In this document: in pieces, positions 24,300-37,405 of the stretch
Layout of the letters: each line of letters opens with the position of its first letter
Position numbering within the stretch: the first letter of the stretch is position 1
Assembly: GCF_004027225.2 (NCBI RefSeq)
Contig: NC_044278.2
Span: 97,084,743 to 97,148,742 of the forward strand
Reading direction: 5' to 3'
DNA: 64,000 nucleotides
Origin: Strigops habroptila
Taxonomy: Eukaryota > Chordata > Aves > Psittaciformes > Psittacidae
The notes under the pieces: model-generated
The model's input: the letters and a program-made list of their open reading frames with translations, nothing else
What the model was told of the DNA's origin: nothing
Database searches by the model: none
Program-made: the position numbers and the translations under genes

Positions 24300-27200
24300 G
24301 AAACATTGTGCAAAAGCTCTCCCCACACACAATGTCTTCCTGCATTTTAACTTTCCAGCTGCAGGAATTGGAGAAGTTTTTCTTTCGTTCATGTCTTCTG
24401 ATTTCAGAAGGGCTGCTCAGCTGGGTACCTCATCCGAGGGTGAGCAATTTCTCACGGAAATACGCCCCCATATGTCCCTGCCAGTGCAAAGAGAAACAAA
24501 CTTTCTCCCTCACAGCATTTTGGGGGGCAGCAGGAAATTGCCCACAGCCAGCCTGACAGCCCCTGCACGACCTAGGAGCTTCTTGTGTGAGGAGCACAGC
24601 AGCATGATGGATTACCATGGTTTGGTGCCTGCAGTGAGTGGGAACAGCACTGCTTGGATGTCAATGGGAATTTTACCATTTGTAGAAGTGGGACCTTCAT
24701 ACTGTGCAGCACTGTGACATGGGGTCTGTGTATGACACCTGAAGAAGAGCCAAGGCATTGATACACCTCACTGCAAAAATTGCAGGAAATCCTATATAGC
24801 TGAGCCTCTCAAGCAAAGTCTAGCACAGCTAAAGTGACCCTCTGGCATACCCCAGTGATGGAGTCTCTATGCAGTTGTGCCCATGAAGAACTGGGGCAGG
24901 TCCTTTATGTGCTGTGAAATAAGAAAAAGTGCCAGCCAACAGAGTTTTGTGATAATGTGATTGCAAGATTAATTGGCACACAGAGTTAGCAGAGGACACA
25001 GAATTTGCATTTGTATGTGGGAAGAGTGAGTCAGAATGACTTTGTACCTGTTGCCTATTATGCGCGTGTCACATACATTTGATATTTTTAGTTTAACACT
25101 TCACATTATTGTTTTCTTGATTATTTTAATTTTCTGAACTACTGAAGTATGAAAACATATCACAGAAGATGCTGATACTTTTTATTTAGTAAGATGCTTA
25201 AATTATACTTCTGAAGTTACTTACCCAGCATTTTATTTATCTTGCAATCATAATTATTCAGTGCCTCCTCCATTTGCTTTTATTTAATTATGACTGTATA
25301 GACAGCAGCCACAAAGATAAGTCTCTTCAGGTGATTGGTTGCACAGAGTGCCTTCCATGCACTGTAATGAGTTTGCTTGACACCTGGCAATAAAATGGAA
25401 TAGAGTTTTTGTCACTATTCATGAGGATTGGCGCGATATCAGGCATCCAGTGATGTGGCTTGGTTCTCACATGTGTGGCAGACTCTCTCTGGCAGTATGA
25501 AAAGGACAAATGAAATAAATTATAGAGTTGCCAGATGCTTTAAACAATCCTGTTCAGCTTCATAACCCAGTCTTGTCAAGTTTCTGGGATTTGATGCATT
25601 TTTGTGTGAATGTCTTCTTCAGCCTTTTCAACTGTTGCCAGAGAGAACCTCCTACTGAAGTTATTGCTGCTTAAAATTCAAGAGTGCTTTCAACTTCCTG
25701 TCTAAGACAGGTTTTCTACAGAAGGACGGTATTCCTTATCATGCTACCATATTTAATACAGCCTTTTTGATGCCATAAACAGTGGTGGAGTGACTGGAGT
25801 CTGTGTATGTCTGTTGGCTAAAATTATACTCTTATAAACCTGTTTACTGCAGGGACAATGCCACTGATTCCTGTGGGATTTCTCCAGGTTCACTCCTTAT
25901 GTAGCTGAAATCCAGATATGCACCTACCTGCTTTCTGGAGTGCACAGGCACAACCCCAATTCCATTTACAAGGAAAGGAATTTGACCCATGAAGGGTTTT
26001 TTCCCTCAGACTTGTGTGTATCCTAACTCTTCATGAAGATGACTTGGACCTACAGAATTACTAAGCTCAATGAAAATAAAATACTAAATTACAAGTTTAT
26101 TGACAATTTTATCACTGAAAATGTCTGTACTGTGTATCCACAAAGGCAACAGTTTGTTTTTTTCTTTTGATTGTTATACCTTTTTGTTTTTCTGAGCAAT
26201 GTACTTTAAATCAGTATTATGACTTTGAGCCACTAACCACTTCCAAAGGTGTGTTTAGTTTGTCATTTAAAGAAGCAAACATTTTAATTACTCTAACAGT
26301 GGCTAAAATCTGTTCATATTAATGAAAACATTGGAAAACTTCCTTGAATTTACCTTAAACCTCCAGTGAACCAGCCTTATTTCTCAGAGGTTTCTAATAT
26401 GACTTGAATCTGCTTTGCCTTAATCCTCATCATACCACTCAGTTACCCACTGGGAGATAAAGGAAGATCCCAGAGGGAAAGACAGCAAAAATTGCTTTCA
26501 AAAATATTTTTTTTTTTTTTAATAATTTATAGGAAATTGCAGATTTTTATTTTTTTAAATGTTAAAGGTCCTTTCTTCTTGGTCACATTCTTCTGGTGCT
26601 TTTATTAACAAACCAATTCTGCCTTAGTCAGCTCAGTAATAACAGTATTTCAGCCCAGATTTACAGGCAACCATCTCCTCAACTCAGAAGCTTAATTTTG
26701 ATCTTGAAGAGTCATCCTTGCTGGAGGAATAGTCTGAGCAATTAGATGAAATCAAGGAAATGTACAAGTAGTAAAAGGGTACCCAAAAGGTCGTTTTGAT
26801 AATCCTTTCCGTGAATGTTCTGTGGATGATCCCTGTCCTGCTGAAGCACTTACGCTGCTGTTTTTGTCTTGCTCTGTTGGTTTGGAGTACTTCTGCTATC
26901 AAGTTTCTTTCACATTTCCACACACTGCAGACAACTTTTTTACTTAGACACCTACTTCTCCTCTTCTTGAGCCAGAGGACCACCTCACAGCACTGTAACA
27001 TCCTCCTACTAAAGACAAGAAAATCAGAACATGTTGATGGATTTTTGAATCTTACTTAGGAACTGGTGGTAAGAATGAGCCCCAAGACTCATAATGGAGA
27101 AAGTGTGCTCTGTTAGCAAAGTGTCTGTAGCATCCCTGGCATGCTGCAGACCTGCTGGTATCTGGGGAGCTCAGCTTTTTTCTTTACTGCCTGAGACTGT

Positions 27201-30200
27201 CTCTGAGGTCTTTTCTTTAACACTCACATGTCTCTCCAGGTTTCTATTTCTGCACTGCTTGCGGTTGGGATCATAGGACAGGGCGAGAGACCAGTTGGTA
27301 CTTGAGCCCTGTTCCACCAACCCTGTGGGAGACATTTAGTCTGGAAGTGCTGGCGCCACATCTGCTCATCAAATCCTCACCTCCTACCACCACTGGAACA
27401 TTTTCCAATGCCTACAATGCTGCCACTGTTGCCTTGCTCATTTTTCACCATGGTTCTGCTTCCTCTGTACCTTAGAATTTAGTCTAGCAAGTTGTGTGAC
27501 AATGCCTGTGTTCCTCGCAAGGGAGAAAAACCATAGGTATCACCTTATCGTGATGGGGTTTTGCTCTATATAGCAAGATCCGTGCTTCAGGAAGTCTACA
27601 GAAGGTCTCATCTAACGTGAGGTAACTTGCTGCTGAGCCCCTTTGCTCCCTTGATAAGACTGGATGCTGGATGTATATTTGTCCTGTGAAGGCATTTGAG
27701 ATGCCTGCATCAGGCCTGAGGACTTCTCCCAGTTTTGATGTTTGTCTGTGTTCTGTGAGTGTCGTTAATAACTGCATTTGGCTGGAGCAGGGCACAAAAG
27801 AGCCCCTGGAGATCAGGCACCATGCTAATATTCTCATAACAGTGGCAGTCTTGAAAACTTGTACCTTGTGTTCCAACCAGCTTAAGCCGGCATAACCAGA
27901 TGCTGGGGTGTCAGGAAGGCATCCTGCTCTCCCTGTCCCACCTCCTGCTCCTGCTGCCCACCAGCTTTCCACCACCCTGCCACATCAGGAACTGCTCTGC
28001 CTGAAAATTGACTTGGGGGAAAAAAAGAAGTTATTTTTAGCTGGATCGATTCCCTTATCTGATTCCCAGAACGGCTGCACAAATGTTTATGCTGGCACAA
28101 TTGAAAGGATACTGTGGGAGTGGGAATGAGCAGTCACAGATATGAGGAGGAGGATGCAAGGAACTGTATGCATCACCAAAAAAGGGTCCATGCACTTGTG
28201 GCCTGAAGGCATGACCCTGCCACTAAACTCAGTGGGAATATCAGTAGAGTCCTAAAATGACTAGTGTTTAAGAGTAACAGTATATGTAAGTGCAGATTAT
28301 GATGAATATGGAAAGTGAACATTTTCATGGAAGTGAGGCAGCCAGAACAGTCTAAGAAGCAGTGTCTGGCATTACAGAGCAAGAAGTTTTAACAGAGCCT
28401 TGCTGAACCCGTGATGACTTTTTTCCCAATGAGCACAACAGTATCATCACAAAACCAGCAGGTTGTCTCTTGTAGCCAGATCTTTCTGAGTACATAGTGC
28501 AAGTGAGAAGTACATGTGACAAACAAGGTTGGGTTCTTAATTATTTAGAAAGGAAATAATTTCTATTATAATGCGTTTTTGAAATGGCAGCCTCTAGTTT
28601 CCCTACCTTGTTGCATGCATGACCAAAACCTTAGTCACAGCTTGGGACTGCAGAACATTGTCATTATTCAGTGGATAATGCAGAGATGTCAGTAATCCTC
28701 AAGGGGTGGGGAAAAAAAAAGAAGAAAGAAGCCTTCTGCCGATGAGATTTCCAAAGCCAGAGTTTATGCACTGTATATTTAATGAACACAAGTGAAGCAA
28801 TTGTATTGTTTCTTTCCAGGATGGTACGAAGCTTGTACTCAGGAGTGCTTGTCAGTGGGATTCCTGTACCTAACATTTAAACAGTACTTTCTGGATGGAA
28901 GAAAATAGATCTGAAATTTAAACTCACAGATATTTCTAATGCAGTTTTTCAGATTTAATTTTGCGTGTAATCATGGTGCAGTCTGTTTTCCTCAGCAAGA
29001 CCTAACGCTGTAATGCATCACAGCACTTTTCTCTGAGAACTGTTACTTAATGCCTGCAACCAGGCTGTGAAAATTTGAAGCTTTTTCTCTGCAAACTCAT
29101 AAAAAAGGTGTTTTTCAGAGCTGTGTCACCTGAAGTGTTTCTGTTGTTATGCTTGGCTGCTTTATGATGCTGTTAGCATCCATCTGACATACTACACCAA
29201 ACTGATCCATCATGTCATGTTAGTAGCTTTGCTACTTAATCTGCCTTGCATTCATAGTCTTGCATTTTAAACTTCAGACATGGTCCTCCAAATATAACTC
29301 TCTTCTCTCTGTGGCTGTAAAATCCGCAAGGAACAAGTTTCCTGAGGATTTCAATATTGGTGATTTTTTCTTTACAAAGGGAGAATGGCAGAGATGTCTG
29401 TGTTCCTAGGGACTTGGATTCTCTGGAAGCTTTCTGTTTCCAGGTAATGGAGCAGAAAGTGTCAGAGGCTCCAGAAATCTTGTCAACCTACAAAGAATTG
29501 CATTGGAGTCCCAGAATGAACTGTATCCACACAGTGTATGTTACTAAGCACCAGCAATTAGGACCACTGCTCTCTGAGTGTCTGCAAATGTGAGACCCCC
29601 TTCCAGAGACCCAGTGGATTTCAGAGCTCTCTTGTAAAGAGCATTGCAATGCTATTTCTTTAAACATCTCTCCCTTTGGTCTGCTGTATATTTGCTTGCT
29701 TAAAATCCAGTCTGATGCCTGGCAGTGCCAGGTCACTATATAATTTTCAGAAGAACATAAATATCAAAACCACAAAACCATAATTATAGCTGAATTCAGG
29801 ATGCTCTATTTTAGCCTTCTCCTCCCATCTCTAATTTGTGATGGGCTGCTGAAGTTAGCTTGTGCCGCATAGCTGCCCATTGTGAAACTGGTGCCCACAA
29901 TCCCTTGTTTTTTCTATGGAATCAGTGGGGCACGAGGGGAAACTTATGATCTCAGTAACAGTGATAACAATGCAGAGTTGGATCCTGGCATGCAGCGAAG
30001 CTGGGGTTGAAACTTGGCAGCCAAACAAAAAGAGCCCAGTTTTAAACCTCCATGCTAAATTATCCTAACACTTACAGTTAAATGTGGAGCTGCTTTTGGT
30101 GCGTGTATATCTCACATTGGAGTGGGTCATTTCTTGGTTCAGAATAGTTGTCTGATATTTATGTATCCTGTACTTCAACAAAGGTTACACAAGCAGTTTT

Positions 30201-30284
30201 AAGTGCTTCATCATAATGTCTTAAAGTGTGACATAAACATAGCAGAGCAGCTTCTCTACAAGCAGTGTAATTCCAGAAATAGGA

Positions 30285-30640
30285 GATCGCACTACTCTGA
30301 AAGGCTGTTCCAGATCCTCAGTCCTTTGACAGTTAGAAGTCTTCTAATCTCCAGGATGAATTTACATACTGTTAGTACACACTTATTTGCTCTTCAGCCA
30401 GTGTTGACCCTTAGCTTAAATAGCTGTTTTCCCTCTCTGCGTAAGTGGCTCTGATTTATATAGACAGCAGTCTGCACTCATACTTAACTTTCACTGTATT
30501 GTTTTTTAATCTTGAATCATTTTACTTCCTCTTGTAAGAATTTGCAGTCGTCTGTCTCACCTTGATAGTCCTTGTCACAAACTTGCACAAATTTGTTTCT
30601 CCTGTTTTTAATTTTGGCAGCCCTCAGTTCTTCAGGGATA
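30285..30640 (-). mobile_element. Old CR1 LINE 3' fragment
   Basis: Read on the + strand, it follows the reverse complement of an old CR1 3' region: 'CTGTTCCAGATCCT', 'ACAGTTAGAAGTCTTCTAAT', 'CCAGGATGAATTTACATACTG', 'GCCAGTGTTGACCCTTAGCTT', then 'AAATAGCTGTTTTCCCTCTC'. The order of these conserved blocks is retained and many positions have mutated. The right part after about 30480 is much less clear, so the right boundary is uncertain. No coding capacity remains. Confidence 0.6.
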
Positions 30641-33600
30641 TGGTTTCATCCTGCTGTTGAGGTTCTCTGTGTTCAGTGAAGGGAGATAGGCACCTCCAGT
30701 AGGAGCCTGGTCTCACCTGTGTTAGATGCTACCTATATTAAGAGAGAATAAATATTCTGCCAGAGGGGCCTCTGGTCAGTATGGAGAGAGCCTGGACAAA
30801 TAAGCTCATATAAGATGCTTCACTATTAGGTGGCTAAAGTTTGGCAAGATGAATCCTGCCCGCTCTGAACAACCTTATTTGGTAGCAGTCAGTTTCTTTT
30901 AAGACTAGGGATGATCTATGAGTACACCCATGCCACGTATTGATGTGGTTCTCTTCTTCAAGCTGGCTTTGTAGGGCATGAAAACACCTTGCGATCTTTT
31001 TTAGAATCAGTTTAATGACACCACAGCATAATCCTTTATCATCTGTTATGCTCCGCTGCACTGAGTACATCCCATAGGACAACTCTGGAAGGAAGTGGTT
31101 GCCTGCCATTCATGTGGAAGGCCTGTTTCCCTGATTGATTACCCGGCTGCATTTCATACTTTAGATCACCCCTGCGTAAGAGAGCTCTGCCCAGTGAATG
31201 CTAATATTGGCATTACAGGTTGTCCCTTACTTAACGTCAGGGCTCACATTACTAATTTTCTTACTTTGATTTCAGGATCTTCACTGGATGACCCCATGTC
31301 TGTATATTTAAATGGTAGGAGACTGCATTTTCTCATATGGATGGTGACAGCATCCTTTGTTCACTAATTAAGCTTGGCAATTAAATGTGAAACTTGTGTC
31401 GGCACAGCAGACCACTCAGGACACTGTGCAGCATGTAAGCTCTGTATTCTGGATTAAGTAGACCTTTTTTGGGATTCACTCCCAATAGGCATGAAATTGT
31501 GCCATGAATGAAAGGATGTGCCTGCAAAAAAGATTCAAGTGTGATGCCTTGCCAAGGTAGTTTGTTAATGCCTTGAACAACTGTAGTTGAATTTCAATTA
31601 TTTATGATAATATCTTCTAAAGTGCCAATAAACATACTGCAATAGGTTTTTTTAAAAGTAGTGAATTCCTAGAAATATGAGATCTTGCTACTAACATAAA
31701 TTAAAGCTCTGCTGAGAAGTGGGATGAGTCCCCTTGGGGGTAAAGGGGTTGGTGAGTTCTTTAAACGTGTGGATTAGCAAAGGGAGAATTAATGAGCTGT
31801 TATTATTTATAGAAGCAACATCTGATCAGTGTTTCCTCATAATTTATACTTTCAAAAATCTGGATTTATTTTGCTTTTCCTCAGCTAGAGGCTTTAGACT
31901 CAGTAATATTTCTCCTACAGAAACAAGATCCACCAGTGTTTTAAATGGGGTCTCCATTTTGTGCTAGAATAGTTATACCTGATTTATGTTCTGTTTTGCA
32001 TACAATGGGCCAAGTTCCTACTTAAAATTCATGTAGCCCCATTCATGTGAGAGAGACTTGAAACAGTTCAGAGGCAGAACAAGGCAGCTGTGGACACGCC
32101 TGAGACCATGACTTGGACCAGAAATTTCCCTTGTTATTCTGACCAAGTCACTCAGGGTGGAATTTATCCATCTGCAGACAAGATGGCTGCCTTAAGCTTC
32201 TTACCTGGACTGTCTCTAAAGACAAAGGAGAGAGCATTTCATTAATTAGAGATTATTAATTGTGCCCTAAAATGATTGTCCTAGGTGACAGAGGCTTGAT
32301 CATTTGTCTGTGCTCCAGTATTTGGTACTCCAGCAGTATGATGCTCCTGCATGAAGGTCCGGGACTTGCCTGAAAGCCACCCTACTTTGGTAGTGATTAC
32401 CTGCTGACAATTACTTCTCAAGTCTTAGAGCCATTTTAAAATTAATTATTTGTGTAAGTCAATGATATTCGTATTTTGGTAACTCCTACTATATCTGCAG
32501 TTGCATCTTATCTGTATTGCTACATCTGTATTGCTTATCTGTATTGCTATTCCTATATAAAAGGACTATGAGCAGTAAATGCCAATGAGTTTGGCGCCAG
32601 TAAGAAGTGGAGGTGGTATACTGTGACATACGATTTCATGTATGATGTCTGTCTGTCCATAGCATCAGTGCTGTCCCAGCACCCCTGGCTGTGTTTCATA
32701 CTGTCTGAGCCAGTGGAGTGTCTGAACCACTAGGATCCACTTGAGAGTCCCCCTTTTAATAGTGATTTGTAAGCTTTAGCCTCTGTGATTATTTCTGGTC
32801 CATAATCTCATTACCTAAAGACTCCTATATTGAACAGTCTGAGCCACTTATCATCCTGTAAACTAATTTATTCCAGTTTCTTCTGAACGTATTTGCTTTT
32901 GTCTTCTGATGGATGGTAATACCTTTGTGCCTTCTGCATCATGCTGCTGTCATCCCTTCTGTTTCTGCCCTTTCCCAAGTCCTCCTGGTACTCTTGCTGA
33001 TAGCTGCTGTTTCCTCAGGAGAAAACATCCCTGATTTCCTGCTGCCTTTGCTGGCTTGTTCCAAGTCCTGTTTCTGCTCTCCTTTTTATTTTCTATTTAG
33101 TCTTAGGTATATTTTCTTGCTGTCTTCTCAAAAGGATGTTTAGTGGTTTCCTTGATGGTTTCTTCTTTGTACCTATGCCATATTACAATAACCCTAACTC
33201 AGATACGTGAGTGTCTTTTCCTATTATTACCATTATTATGCCTACCACATTAGTTACCAACTGGCAGCCACAAGCTTTACATATTAAATATTTTCCCCTT
33301 GAATGCCCTCTATTTCTCCTCTCTTAACTTTATTTTTCTCTCAGTGTATGGGAGAAATTATACACTTAACTACCATTAATGGTAAAGGGAACTGTGTGTG
33401 TAAATCTCCCTTGCGTTGAAAAGAGAATGAGCCTTCATATTTCTTGCCATTTAAAATGTCATCCTGCTGGGCTTTCTTAATGCTTTTCCTTTGGGTTTTC
33501 CCCCTCCCTTTACCCCATGGCACAGTATATGCAAAGTCCAGGGAGAATGTGGTGCAAGTCAAGGTGCATTAAACAGGTATCAAAGCCTATACTGAAGAAT

Positions 33601-36600
33601 GGGTAAGCTATGGTGGGGAAGCGCAGAATACAGTCACTAAGGAGGATGAATGTGAGCTATGCCTTGAATAATTAGATGAAACATAAATAAAACAGTGACA
33701 TGATTTGTTTCCCCACTTACCTCATGAATAGGAAACACCAGCCCTGACTCTTCCTTATTGGAGGGGAAGCATCAAGTTCACTGTGTTACTCCTGAATCAC
33801 ACTGATGAAAGTGAAGAAAAATTGGCTTTATTTTTGGAGATGATATTGAGGGAGTTGTTGGAGAGTAATGAAGCTATTGGACTGACTGTTTAAAGTCTTC
33901 TGTTACAGCCTTGCGTATGTCAGGGCAGAACTCATACTTCCTCTCTATGATAAATTAGTATTTATCCCGGAGCAGACATAGATATTATGGTATCAGTGTG
34001 TCTTATGAGTGAGATGGGAGACTGAACCATGACAGAAAGGAAACCGCAAGGGAATTAAGCCATTTGGCATGGTAAAGGGGGCTATATTGTAAGGGATAAC
34101 AGATTTTAACATAGGAAATAGCAGTACCACATGATGACTTCAGTAGAGTGCTTTAGCATATTGAACAAAGTTATGTAACTGAAGCAAAAAAGCCCTGGCT
34201 GCATTAAAGGACATCTTGAAAGGGTTTTCTGTGTGTTTTTCTTCAGAGGTCATAAACAAACCACATACTGAATGTGGCTTTTTGCACATAATGGAAGGTT
34301 CTGAGTTGTCCCATTGGTTTCACTAGAATGAGATCAATCTGTAAGGACTGGCTTTTCATGCAGGCACCACTGTTATTATTCTTTATTAATTTGTACAGCA
34401 TCCAAACAGGCACTTTGCAGACAGACGCAGTAAGGAGCTTTTCCCTAAGGAACATAAGAGTGTAATTAATCCTAGCAGTGATTTTAACAGAACATTTCAG
34501 GCACTTAATATATTAAATACATATTGTTTCTAGAATACAATCTAGAGGAGAAGTAGGGACCACTCCCCCGCAAAGCCCAAACTCCTTCTTTCCCTGTCAG
34601 TGTCTCACATACTCTATGATCTGTTGACCCTTTGCACTTGGCTTTGACATGTAGGAAGAAAGTCCTGGAGCTGTACAGCTGCAGCTGTGCACTCCAAAAT
34701 GCCCCACTGGAAGATAGTCAGGGGTTAGAAGATCATGGGGGAGCTGTTCCCCCCTGGTGCTTGTCTTGACTGAAATGCAGGTGTTGTGTAGGTCATGTAA
34801 TCACAGGTGATCTCCATCCTCAGCAATGGATAGGAGAAAGGCAACTTATGGTACATCTGGACAGCAAAACACCATAATTTCATAAATGTTTTGAATGTTT
34901 TCTATTAAGACACAATGGGCTATTATTGTAATGTATGAGCTATTTTTAATAGTGCCATGGTTTTGATTTTAACTTATTCAGGACAAATTCAGTCCTGGAA
35001 TGAGCAAGAGCAGCTCCAAGGCAAACCTTAGGATCAAATATGAAGTATGGCTCTAAAGATACACGTTTGATCTCATTCGGCAGTGGGATGGGTATGTGAG
35101 AAGAGGGCATGATGCAGCTTTTGCATCCTTTTTTGGCTTTGTTATAATTCCCTTGGTGTCTGTGCTTGTAGCTATATGTCTGCGTAAAGATTTACAACCT
35201 TTTAAATGGATGGAGACTTCAGCCTAGAAAGTACCTTTTACAAGTCAAGGGTTGTTCACTGCTGATGCACCAATTATATTTTACTTGAATGAAGCAATTC
35301 TGAACACAGCATTAGAGAAATGAAGACTTTGCTCAACCTGAAACTAGTTTAACCAACTTCTTTTTTATTTTTAGTCTTTAAATTCTTCTAATTGAAAAGT
35401 AGCATTAAATCTGCATTAAAATTGCAAGTAATAATCGTAATAATGATATCCAGATTTTATGTAGCATTTGTATTTCTTATTAGTGGTAGTTTCCAGCTAT
35501 GATGATAATGTGTGAAATAATTTCCATGGGCTCATGTTCTCGCTGTGAAAATATGAGTTCAACCCATAGTCTTTAGTGAACAGTTTGTTATAAAGAATCT
35601 TTTAAAAAAATGGTCACTTGGGAAGCAATTACTAATAATTACAGAATCCTTCATCCCTGCTTTTGATCTTTCGCATGCATGGATCTAAACCCCTAATATT
35701 CACAATGCTGACAGTACAGCACAGTTCAACAATAGCTTTGATGCCAATAAGAACAAAAGGGCTTTTTAAAAATATTCAATTCAGCAATTACTGTCACAGC
35801 TCTACTCTCTTGAATGCAACTGTGTGTGTTCTTTGCAGTTAATGAATTCATATTACCTTTTAAAACTTACAATATTTTTCTAGCCCTTATAGTTTTTAGA
35901 TGGGAATTGTATCAGTAGTGATATCCATCATCACTAGGTGTTTGCTCTGTGAGCGTGTGTTGCTCTGTGTGCAATGTGTACAATTACTTTTGAACCATAG
36001 ACAAGATAATAGTCAGGCCATTTCATGCCTTAGGCCGGGCACATCTGCCAAGCATACATTGTACTCTACCAATAGGTCTTCAATCTTTTGCATCTGCATG
36101 AAATTAATTTTTCCTGGGGCTCTAGATGATTTGTCTTGTCTAATGAAAGTACAGTCATTTAATAAATGACAGACAGAATGATTCTGAAAACTTGTATTAT
36201 AGAAAATACTTTCCTTCTTTTTAAATGTGAAAAGCTGATTTGTTCAATGAGAATAGTTTTTCTATTTAATTTTCTTGGGAATTATGAAAAGAAAATATAG
36301 GATGTGACCAACACAGATTATTATGCTAAGGCAAAGGTATTTAGAATAGGTCTGGAATGCAAAATGTATCCATGCGAAATATGAGATATATATCTATATG
36401 ACTCATGTCATACATATATCTTATAAATCATGTAAGGTGAAATACAGGCAACGTTGTACACTCAGTTGTAAGCTACAACTCATCATTGTTCATCACTTTA
36501 GACTGTGCAGTCTTTGGGACAAGGGACCATCCCACTATCTGGTATCTCAACAGCATCTCAGAGCGCTCCCAGCTGTTAGAGGTTGCTGCTGCCTTGCACT

Positions 36601-36964
36601 CAGTTGCCTAAAGGTCTTCAACCACATGGAGAAAGGCCACACTGGGTCATATTGCAGCAATACAGCCTTTGCCTCCTCCATCAAGAGGCAGGAAATGTGT
36701 GGTTCTGTGTCCTGTGACCAGGAATCATCAAGAGCTGGCTCATGGCTTTATTCAAAAGCCATGGTGCCCCTTCAACCTAGCAGGGCTTCTCTGAGCATGG
36801 GGCTGGGTTTGATCACTTCTCCCTCGCAGCAGCCCAATGTTGAGGCCTCTTTCCATCTTTAAGATCACCTGTCCAGCTGCACCCATCTGGCAGATGCCAG
36901 GGCAAAATAACTGGCTCTGGTGTCGGTGGGGCCAAGGAATAGGAGAGAAGCTGATAGACTATAA
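30641..36964. other. Intronic, AT-rich, mostly unique sequence
   Basis: No exon recognised. There is a short tandem repeat at 32509-32548. The stretch 35380-35680 is AT-rich and complex, a candidate conserved element. At about 36495-36550 a segment resembles the 'GACTGTGAGCTC...GGGACAGGGACCATC' block found in old LINE/SINE tails, but too weakly for a call. Confidence 0.5.
32509..32548. repeat. Three-unit tandem repeat, period about 13
   Basis: ATCTGTATTGCT occurs three times in succession (units beginning near 32509, 32523 and 32536), with one extra base between the first two. Confidence 0.85.
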
Positions 36965-37405
36965 CACTTCAGCCTGGAAAAGGTGAGATACCCTAAGGAA
37001 CTACAAAATCCTGGATATAGAGAGGGTGGATAAGAGCTATTTCATCCCAGGTAAGGATGAATGTCTGTAAGATGGAGCTTCTTGGGAGACAGGTTCAGAA
37101 GTAACAGAAGAAGGCAGAAGAAGGCATGATCCTGTGGGACTCCCTGTCAAAGGACGTTATGAATGCACAAGTTCAAGGAGAGCCTGGGCAAGTACTTGAA
37201 AGAGAAGATTTACAAAAGATTATTAAACAGCACATGAGGCTTAGAAAATCTGCTCAGCTGAAAATAGTAAGAGGCTGAAATAGTATATGGGGAAATATTG
37301 TAAATATATGTCCATTTCTTATTTTTCGCTGGGCATGGGCTTATGGCCACTGTTAGAGGCTGTAACTGGTCTAGATAGACCCTTTGTCTGAGCCAAAACA
37401 TCCAC
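36965..37405 (+). mobile_element. Old CR1 LINE 3' end (amniote/turtle type)
   Basis: In order on the + strand: 'CTTCAGCCTGGAAAAGGTGA', 'CTACAAAATCCTGGATATAG', 'GTGGATAAGAGCTATTTC', 'GTGGGACTCCCTGTCAAAGG', 'GGCTTATGGCCACTGTTAGAGG', and 'TGGTCTAGATAGACCCTTTG' followed by TCTGAGCCA. These are the successive conserved blocks of old CR1 3' ends, the last corresponding to the 'GGGCTAGATGGACCCTTGGTCTGACCCAG' terminus. Diverged, with no coding capacity. The left limit is approximate, since it blends into unique sequence. Confidence 0.7.

Larger units (their letters stand above)
23724..30284. other. Intronic, mostly unique sequence
   Basis: Contains a CAAG/CAAA microsatellite (23861-23900), a perfect hairpin (24273-24299) and T/A runs near 26506-26522. 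The AT-rich stretch 25070-25310 is free of visible repeats and may be conserved non-coding sequence. The 163-codon open frame at 27484-27975 (- strand) has no recognisable domain. Confidence 0.5.

Noticed and set aside
27484..27975. 163-codon - strand open frame
   Set aside because: Not recognisable as any protein or transposon product; no supporting exon structure.
36495..36560. Possible L2-like tail
   Set aside because: A single short block resembles the consensus and the rest does not follow.
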